Shown here in pieces: positions 1-4,887 of a DNA stretch of 9,890 nucleotides. Source of the stretch: Thermoflexales bacterium (GTDB lineage Bacteria > Chloroflexota > Anaerolineae > Fen-1058). Position numbers and translations under genes: made by a program. Location: contig JAUQXD010001221.1 in the NCBI GenBank assembly GCA_030834835.1, positions 1 through 9,890 on the forward strand. The letters run 5' to 3'. The notes beneath the pieces were generated by a model. That model was not told the origin of the DNA, did no database searches, and worked only from the letters and a program-made list of their open reading frames with translations. Position 1 is the stretch's first letter. Each line of letters opens with the position of its first letter.

Positions 1-437
1 TTTGAGGACGTCGCAGATTGTGGTGCAGGGGTTTCAGGACAAGCAGCGGGTGTGGGTGTCGGCAGCGCTTTCAAGCGCGCAAGCGCAGTGAGGGCTTCAG
101 TTCGTTGGGCGTCGAGTGCAAGCGCCGCACGGTATTGATCGATTGCTGCTTCAAGTTGTGCCTGTTGTTCGAGCGCGACGCCGTAGCTGAAATGGGCGGC
201 ATATTGCTTGCTGGTCAGTGGTTCTGGGCCGCAGGTCTGCTGGGCTTCGATTAGCTGGTTGAGGGCTTGGATAACTAGCGGCCAGTCGCGCCCCCAATTA
301 GCGTCGAGATCGGCGCACGACACCGCTGATTTTGACGCCACAGGTGCAACGGTAATTGTGGCAGGGTGATCGGCGCGGCAGGCGATGAGTAGCGCCAGGA
401 GCAAACAGCAAGCCGCGCGCCGAAAGACATGTCCCAT
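1..437 (-). CDS. Lipoprotein with TPR-like motif, partial (3' end beyond window)
   Basis: I translated this frame by hand; it stays open for 145 codons from an ATG at 437 to the left edge. The N-terminus is a lipoprotein signal peptide: a short basic start (RR at residues 6-7), a hydrophobic stretch, and the lipobox LIAC with the lipidated cysteine at residue 20. Residues about 80-122 look like a TPR hairpin (GVALEQQAQLEAAIDQY followed by RAALALD). From residue 126 a Pro/Thr-rich linker begins (PTPTPA), as is common between domains of exported Chloroflexota proteins. The preceding phosphodiesterase ends in an in-frame TGA just two codons upstream, so the start cannot lie further up and the gene is probably translationally coupled. 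The product should be anchored outside the cell membrane. Its main domain may lie beyond the window, so no function is assigned. Confidence 0.8.
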   Translation of the reverse strand, partial: MGHVFRRAACCLLLALLIACRADHPATITVAPVASKSAVSCADLDANWGRDWPLVIQALNQLIEAQQTCGPEPLTSKQYAAHFSYGVALEQQAQLEAAIDQYRAALALDAQRTEALTALARLKALPTPTPAACPETPAPQSATSS

Positions 438-443
438 CTTGCA

Positions 444-2111
444 TCAAGCGACGTAGCCCAGATCGCGCAAACGTTCCATCACCTGCGCTTCGTCTTCCTC
501 TGAATAGACTTTGGTGGACTCAGCCGCGCCGCTGGTCGAGGTGTCTGCGTTGAGGATCGGATGCTGGGCCAGATAGTCGGCGCTGAAACCCTCGCGCAGC
601 ACGCGCCCGTCCATGATCGACGGCACGGGCAGGCCCAGCGCGTACAACGTTGTCGGCGCGATGTCGATGATATGACCCTTGATCGCTTCGTTGGCTTTGA
701 TGCCGGGGCCGTGCAGCACGACGATGCCATCCATGGTGTGGTGGCCGGTCTGGCCGATGCTGGGCTCCAGCAGTTTGTTCGAGCCAAAATCGGCGTGGCC
801 GAACGATACGTACTTCGAACGCTCGGTGTGCAAGATCAGATCGGGTGCGACGGCGACGCGTTCGCCGTGATACAGTTCTTCCTTCTTGTAGACTTTGGCG
901 ATGACCTGATCGCCGCCGTCGGGATCACGCAGCGCCAACGCCGATCGGATAATCTGATCCCGCACGGCTTCATACTCCGCGCCGGGTTCGACGGATCCCT
1001 GGGCGCGCTGCCCTTTGACGTTGATGTAAATCTGTCCGAAGTTACCCACGGCAAAAGCTCTGGTGCGCGCCCAATCGACGTCGCTGAACGAGAGGAACAG
1101 GCGTTGCAGCATGCCTCGTCCGCGCCCGCGCTTCACGCGGCGACGCAAGCGGCCCAGCCGCAGGAAGTTAACGATCTTCAGTGAGGTGATGGGCGTGAAG
1201 CCGGCGTTGAACAGAGCACGCTTGAACAAACTCAACGGCGTGCGTTTGAATTTCAACAGCCCTTGCTGAGCCAGCCAGTTGTTGACGTGGAAGAATTTGT
1301 GGAATGGCCCGCCGCCGTGATCGGACATGATGGCAACAAAGGTGTCTTGGGGCGCAGCCGCGATGAGCCGCCCCACGCAATCGTCGATCTTCTTGAAATA
1401 TTCCAACACCTGTGGCGCGAACTGCCGGTTGAGTTCGGCGTCGTAGCGCGGATGGGTGGGGTCGATGATGTGCCAAATTTCGTGATGTACGGTATCGGGC
1501 GTCTTCAACACGCAGGCCAGCACATCCCATGGCTTGTGCTGCATCAGCCAGATGATCGTATCGGTGCGCGTCACGTCGAAGTCCAGCATGTCCTGCAAGA
1601 AGCGGCCCGGATGCCGCGAGCGATTGCCCTCGAATTCGTGCAGCGGCCAGCGCTGCCCCTCGCGTTTGAGTTCTTCCTTCAACTCCGGCGGATACGTGAA
1701 GGTCGATTGTTCATTCGGCACGAGAAAGCCGCAGACGGTAAACCCGTTGATCGGTTGCGGTGGATACGTGATGGGAACGCTCATCAGGCCTACTTGCCCG
1801 CCCGCGTCTTCGACCGTTTTCCAGAAGGGCGGCACGCTGCGCACCTTTACGTTCACCACGCCGATGTCATAACCGCCGGGCTGCGGAAACACAAAATCGA
1901 ACGAGCCATGTTTGCCCGGATTGCAGCCGGTGGCAAACGACACCCACGCCGAAGCCGACACCGGCGGAATCGTCGTCGTCAATGGGCCGGACGCGCCTTC
2001 GCGCACCAGCCGCGCCAGGTGCGGTAAGTGCCCCTGCTCGATCCATGGCGTCAGCAGTGTCCACGTCGCGCCATCCAGCCCGATAATCAATGCTTTGCGA
2101 TTCAATGCCAT
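444..2111 (-). CDS. AlkP-superfamily phosphodiesterase (COG3379-like), second copy
   Basis: This 555-residue protein belongs to the alkaline-phosphatase superfamily, type I phosphodiesterase/nucleotide pyrophosphatase branch, whose members hydrolyse phosphate mono- or diesters using two metal ions. Visible landmarks are the first beta strand with metal ligand D13 (LIIGLDGAT), the nucleophile region PPVSASAW with S52 in the nucleophile position, and NPGKHG at 64-69. D206 and H210 (DTVHH), D264-H265 (MSDHGGG) and H457/H458 (GQTGHH) supply the other likely metal ligands. The C-terminus RLRDLGY is typical of these proteins. There is no signal peptide or membrane span, so it is probably cytoplasmic. 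It is clearly paralogous to the product of 3193-4833, but it carries Ser where that copy has Thr. A weak GGAA ribosome site precedes the ATG. The substrate is unknown; a phosphodiester in glycan or glycolipid metabolism is inferred from the neighbours. Confidence 0.9.
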   Translation of the reverse strand: MALNRKALIIGLDGATWTLLTPWIEQGHLPHLARLVREGASGPLTTTIPPVSASAWVSFATGCNPGKHGSFDFVFPQPGGYDIGVVNVKVRSVPPFWKTVEDAGGQVGLMSVPITYPPQPINGFTVCGFLVPNEQSTFTYPPELKEELKREGQRWPLHEFEGNRSRHPGRFLQDMLDFDVTRTDTIIWLMQHKPWDVLACVLKTPDTVHHEIWHIIDPTHPRYDAELNRQFAPQVLEYFKKIDDCVGRLIAAAPQDTFVAIMSDHGGGPFHKFFHVNNWLAQQGLLKFKRTPLSLFKRALFNAGFTPITSLKIVNFLRLGRLRRRVKRGRGRGMLQRLFLSFSDVDWARTRAFAVGNFGQIYINVKGQRAQGSVEPGAEYEAVRDQIIRSALALRDPDGGDQVIAKVYKKEELYHGERVAVAPDLILHTERSKYVSFGHADFGSNKLLEPSIGQTGHHTMDGIVVLHGPGIKANEAIKGHIIDIAPTTLYALGLPVPSIMDGRVLREGFSADYLAQHPILNADTSTSGAAESTKVYSEEDEAQVMERLRDLGYVA

Positions 2112-2136
2112 GTTAAATTCCGTTTCGAGAAAAAAC

Positions 2137-2207
2137 GATTGATGACGAATGACTACATTCCGGCCGATTGGTTTTCTTTCTTCGTCGTCCGTCCTCGGTC
2201 ATCCGTC
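2137..2207. repeat. Inverted pair of degenerate heptamer arrays at a gene joint
   Basis: On the minus strand, four consecutive 7-nt units of the type GACGGAT or GACGAAG occupy 2180-2207, inside the last codons of the flippase-like gene. They are followed by an A-rich, less regular unit. After a spacer containing that gene's stop, units of the same type reappear on the opposite strand at 2137-2157 (for example GACGAAT at 2144-2150). GACGAA in the first block can pair with TTCGTC in the second, giving a modest hairpin. The first block encodes the hydrophilic tail TDDRGRTTKK. The units are degenerate, so the inverted half is less certain than the first half. Confidence 0.6.
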
Positions 2208-3121
2208 TTTTTCAAATTGCCAATCAGATACACCAGGCCGCCCAGCAAACCCGTCACCACGCGCACGATGTAATACATCAGCGACATGGCTACGGCTTGC
2301 GCTTCGCCCACGCCCACCGTGCCGAACAGCACCTGGAACGCGCCTTCGCGCACGCCCAGCCCGTTGAATGAAATCGGCACGAGTTGAATCAGCGCCACCA
2401 TCGGGATGAACAGCGCAAAATACCGCACCGGCGCGTCAACGCCCAGGCCCAACGCCAGCGCATACTGTGTGCCGATCAGCGTCAGCGTGAACGGCAGCGA
2501 GATCAGCGTCGATCGCGCAATCGCGCCGATCGAGTACGAGGTCAGCGCTTCATAAATCTTGAGCAGTTTCTTCGGTAACTTCGACCAGAACGGCAGGCGC
2601 GTGAGCACCCGATCGAGCAGGCGGCGCTGCGTGAGCAGTAACGAGGCCAGCAGCACCGCCGCCGACACGGCGATCACGATCCAGCGCACATCGGGCGGCA
2701 CATCGGCCGGATCGAGCCCCGCGACGCTCAGCGCGACCCGCGATGAGCCGAGAATGCCCGTCAACCGATCGGCCAGCACCGTGCTGAAGGCCTGTGCGCC
2801 GCCGCGCTGCGGCGACAGTTCGATGATCTTCACCACGTCGCCGCCGATGCCGGTGGGCAGGAAGGTGTTGAAGAAGGTGCCCGCCAGATACAGGTAGAAC
2901 AGTCGCCCGAACGCGATGGGTGTGCCCAGCGCGGCGATCAACATTGACCAGCGCCAGGTGCGGATGGCGATGCCCGCGATGTGAATGATTAGCGCGATGG
3001 CGAACCAGCGCAGATCGATGGTGCGTAAAGCGCCCAGCAGATTCTCCGTGCCAACGTTGACGATCACAATCGCCAGCACGATCAGGCTGATAACGACCCG
3101 CAAAATGCGACCGAGTTTCAT
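2153..3121 (-). CDS. UPF0104/AglD-like membrane protein (flippase-like, PF03706 type)
   Basis: This protein of about 322 residues has several membrane spans and the hallmarks of the lysylphosphatidylglycerol-synthase transmembrane (UPF0104) family. These are RTWRWSMLI, FFNTFLPTGIGGDVVK, LADRLTGI and PISFNGLGVREGAF, in the usual order and at the usual length. Family members are linked to lipid or polyprenyl-lipid transport and to modification of envelope lipids; which applies here is unknown. I chose the ATG at 3121 (MKLGRIL). An in-frame GTG at 3160 would add 13 residues (starting FRVACCVLRER), but those codons lie inside the inverted heptamer repeat and look unlike a family N-terminus. The last 18 residues or so, after the final membrane span, are hydrophilic and come from another heptamer array. 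It sits between the two phosphodiesterase paralogues, with gaps of 71 and 41 bp. Confidence 0.87.
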   Translation of the reverse strand: MKLGRILRVVISLIVLAIVIVNVGTENLLGALRTIDLRWFAIALIIHIAGIAIRTWRWSMLIAALGTPIAFGRLFYLYLAGTFFNTFLPTGIGGDVVKIIELSPQRGGAQAFSTVLADRLTGILGSSRVALSVAGLDPADVPPDVRWIVIAVSAAVLLASLLLTQRRLLDRVLTRLPFWSKLPKKLLKIYEALTSYSIGAIARSTLISLPFTLTLIGTQYALALGLGVDAPVRYFALFIPMVALIQLVPISFNGLGVREGAFQVLFGTVGVGEAQAVAMSLMYYIVRVVTGLLGGLVYLIGNLKKTDDRGRTTKKENQSAGM

Positions 3122-3128
3122 AGAGCGC

Positions 3129-3178
3129 TCACGCAATACGCAACACGCCACACGAAACACGTGCTGCGTATTGCGTGA
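3129..3178. repeat. Inverted CACGCAA heptamer array (hairpin) between genes
   Basis: Positions 3129-3147 and 3160-3178 form 19-bp inverted arms with one mismatch, which would be a G-U pair in one RNA strand, around a 12-nt loop. Each arm is built of 7-nt units related to CACGCAA, and the loop continues the same phase with more degenerate units. The element fills most of the 71-bp gap between the first phosphodiesterase and the flippase-like gene. No run of T follows on the minus strand, so it is not a standard intrinsic terminator. It could act as an mRNA processing or stability hairpin, or it may only be a repeat remnant. Confidence 0.85.
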
Positions 3179-3192
3179 AAAACGTAGTTTGT

Positions 3193-4833
3193 TTAACCAA
3201 GATACCCCAATGCGCGCAAGCGTTCTTCCACTTCGGCCTGTTCGGCGTCGGTGAAATCGACTTGAGTCTGTGAGGTCGTGGTTGCCGCGCTCACCTCGGC
3301 CGATTTGCCGCGCAGTTCGGCGGAGAGTGCTTCGGTCAACACGCGGCCATCCATGTCCTCGGGCACGGGCTGGCCCAGGATGTGCAAAATGGTCGGGGCC
3401 AGATCGATAATGCGCGCGCCGTCGATGGTGGCGCCTTGCTCAAAGGCTGCGCCCTGCCCGATGAAGATACCGTGCAAACGATGACAGCCGCTGTCGCCGC
3501 GAATCTGCGGCGTGAGCACGCGGCCTTCCGTGGCGAAAAGCGGAAAGGCAATGGTCTTGTAGTCGTCGAGGATCAGATGCAGGTCCGCGCCCTGATCGGC
3601 GTACGGGCCGTGCGCCGCCTCTTCGCGCGGGATGATGCGATCGACCAGTGACTTGCCTGTAGCCGGATCGGTTAGCGTGTTCAGCGCATCGATCACTTGC
3701 CGGCGGGCCGCCGCATATCGATCGGGTGTGATGATGCCGTGCGGCTCGCGCCCTTGCACGTTGAGATAAATCTGTCCGACATGCCCCATCGAATAGGCGA
3801 TGGTCTGGCTCCAATCGACATCTTCAAAGGACAGGAACTTGCCCACGACTTCATTGCGCGCCTTGCGGCTGACTTTAGCCGTGATGTTTTGCAGGCCGAG
3901 TTTGCTCAGAATCTTGTAGGCCGTGGCGGGCGTCAGACCGTTGCGGAACGCCCACCAGCGCACTTGCGTGGAGAAATTCCGCTTCAGGCGCATCAGGCCC
4001 TTTTCAAGGAAGAGAATGTTCAGGTTGATGGTGCGATGCAGCGGGCCAAAGCCGTGATCGCTCATGATGATAGTTGAAGCGTGTTGCGTGTTGTGTGTTG
4101 CGTGAAGCTGAGTCAATGCCTCATCGAGGTGTTGATAGACTTTTTGAAGCGCGTCACCGTATTGGGCAGCGAGGGCTGGATCGTGGCGCGGATGGGCCTT
4201 GTCCATGAAACGCCACAACGCATGCGAGCCATTATCGGTGGCCAGGAAGTGCAGCATCACCACATCGGTCGGGTGATCGGCCATCAGGCGCAGCGCGTAA
4301 CGCAGCTGCGTGTCGATGAGATCGTGCAAGTCCGCGATGAATTCGGCTTCGTTGCCGGCTTTGTACTGGACGTTCGGCGTCAATCGATATTTGCCCAGCT
4401 CGGCTTCGTAGGGCCTGAGCAGATCGGCGGGATAGACGGTCTTGCCCTGATCGGGCGATAGCAGGCCCGGAATCATGTAACCGTTGACGGGGCGCGGCGG
4501 ATAGGTGATGGGCACATTGAGCACGCCCACGGAATAGCCCGCTTCGCTGAGGATTTCCCACAGCAATTTGCTTTTGATCTGCGAGGCGTTGACCATGTCA
4601 AACGTTCCGGCGCGCGGACGGATGAAGTCGAAGACGCCGTGCTTGCCGGGATTCTTGCCCGTCATGAAGGTGGGCCACGCGGGCGAGGTCACGGGCGGCA
4701 GCGTCGATTCCAGGTTGCCAGTGACGCCCGTCTGCATGAGGCGGGCCAGCGTGGGCAGTTTGCCCTCTGCTGCCCAGGGCTTGATCAAATCGAAGGTGGC
4801 CCCGTCGAGGCCGATTATTAGTAACTTAGTCAT
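3193..4833 (-). CDS. AlkP-superfamily phosphodiesterase (COG3379-like), first copy
   Basis: This 546-residue protein is an alkaline-phosphatase-superfamily hydrolase of the phosphodiesterase/nucleotide pyrophosphatase type. Likely catalytic features are D10 (LIIGLDGAT), the nucleophile T49 in PPVTSPAW, NPGKHG, D200 and H204 (TDNGSH), D259-H260 (MSDHGFG) and H451 (SGCH). Together they complete the usual two-metal site. The C-terminal RLRALGY matches its paralogue at 444-2111, and further shared blocks include VPITYPP, NGY/NGF and GQIY.NV. No signal peptide is present, so a cytoplasmic location is likely. Residues 244-252 (HATHNTQHA), just before the D259-H260 metal motif, are encoded by CACGCAA heptamers. 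The ATG sits directly in an octamer repeat with no visible Shine-Dalgarno sequence, so translation may depend on coupling with the gene upstream. The substrate is unknown. Confidence 0.9.
   Translation of the reverse strand: MTKLLIIGLDGATFDLIKPWAAEGKLPTLARLMQTGVTGNLESTLPPVTSPAWPTFMTGKNPGKHGVFDFIRPRAGTFDMVNASQIKSKLLWEILSEAGYSVGVLNVPITYPPRPVNGYMIPGLLSPDQGKTVYPADLLRPYEAELGKYRLTPNVQYKAGNEAEFIADLHDLIDTQLRYALRLMADHPTDVVMLHFLATDNGSHALWRFMDKAHPRHDPALAAQYGDALQKVYQHLDEALTQLHATHNTQHASTIIMSDHGFGPLHRTINLNILFLEKGLMRLKRNFSTQVRWWAFRNGLTPATAYKILSKLGLQNITAKVSRKARNEVVGKFLSFEDVDWSQTIAYSMGHVGQIYLNVQGREPHGIITPDRYAAARRQVIDALNTLTDPATGKSLVDRIIPREEAAHGPYADQGADLHLILDDYKTIAFPLFATEGRVLTPQIRGDSGCHRLHGIFIGQGAAFEQGATIDGARIIDLAPTILHILGQPVPEDMDGRVLTEALSAELRGKSAEVSAATTTSQTQVDFTDAEQAEVEERLRALGYLG
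4079..4104 (-). repeat. In-frame CACGCAA heptamer array inside phosphodiesterase gene
   Basis: Read on the minus strand, three full 7-nt units (CACGCAA, CACACAA, CACGCAA) and a five-base partial unit follow each other without gaps. They encode HATHNTQHA, residues 244-252 of the phosphodiesterase at 3193-4833. The unit is the same as in the intergenic hairpin at 3129-3178, about 0.9 kb away. At the corresponding place the paralogue has an ordinary sequence of nearly equal length (IAAAPQDTFVA), so the repeat appears to have replaced or overwritten a linker rather than simply lengthened it. Confidence 0.8.
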
Positions 4834-4887
4834 ATAGTGCGATAGTCCGATAGTTGAATAGTAAATTGGTAGATTAGTGGATTGGTT
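4824..4887 (-). repeat. Octamer tandem array filling the joint between two genes
   Basis: On the minus strand, seven contiguous 8-nt units, all variants of NACYANTC such as AACTATCG and GACTATCG, run from 4887 to 4832. An eighth, weaker unit (GACTAAGT) runs into the coding sequence. The array begins in the stop codon of the large membrane protein and includes the start codon of the phosphodiesterase, so the whole 52-bp intergenic stretch is repeat. It has no obvious inverted counterpart, unlike the arrays at the other joints. It is much more AT-rich than the flanking genes. Confidence 0.75.

Noticed and set aside
1..254. Plus-strand frame 18-254 at the left edge
   Set aside because: It is antisense to the lipoprotein frame, which has a signal peptide, lipobox and TPR-like motif.
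561..2027. Long plus-strand open frames (561-1184 and 1263-2027) opposite the second phosphodiesterase
   Set aside because: They lie antisense to a gene with clear catalytic motifs, have no recognisable domain or ribosome site, and are expected as shadows in GC-rich coding DNA.
3122..3160. GTG start at 3160 for the flippase-like gene
   Set aside because: The extra 13 codons lie in the heptamer hairpin and encode a cysteine- and arginine-rich stretch unlike a membrane-protein N-terminus; the ATG at 3121 gives a normal family start.
3129..3178. CRISPR-like or intrinsic-terminator reading of the inverted repeat
   Set aside because: The units are 7 nt, contiguous and without unique spacers, so it is not CRISPR. 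No T run follows the hairpin in the direction of the operon, so it is not a standard terminator.
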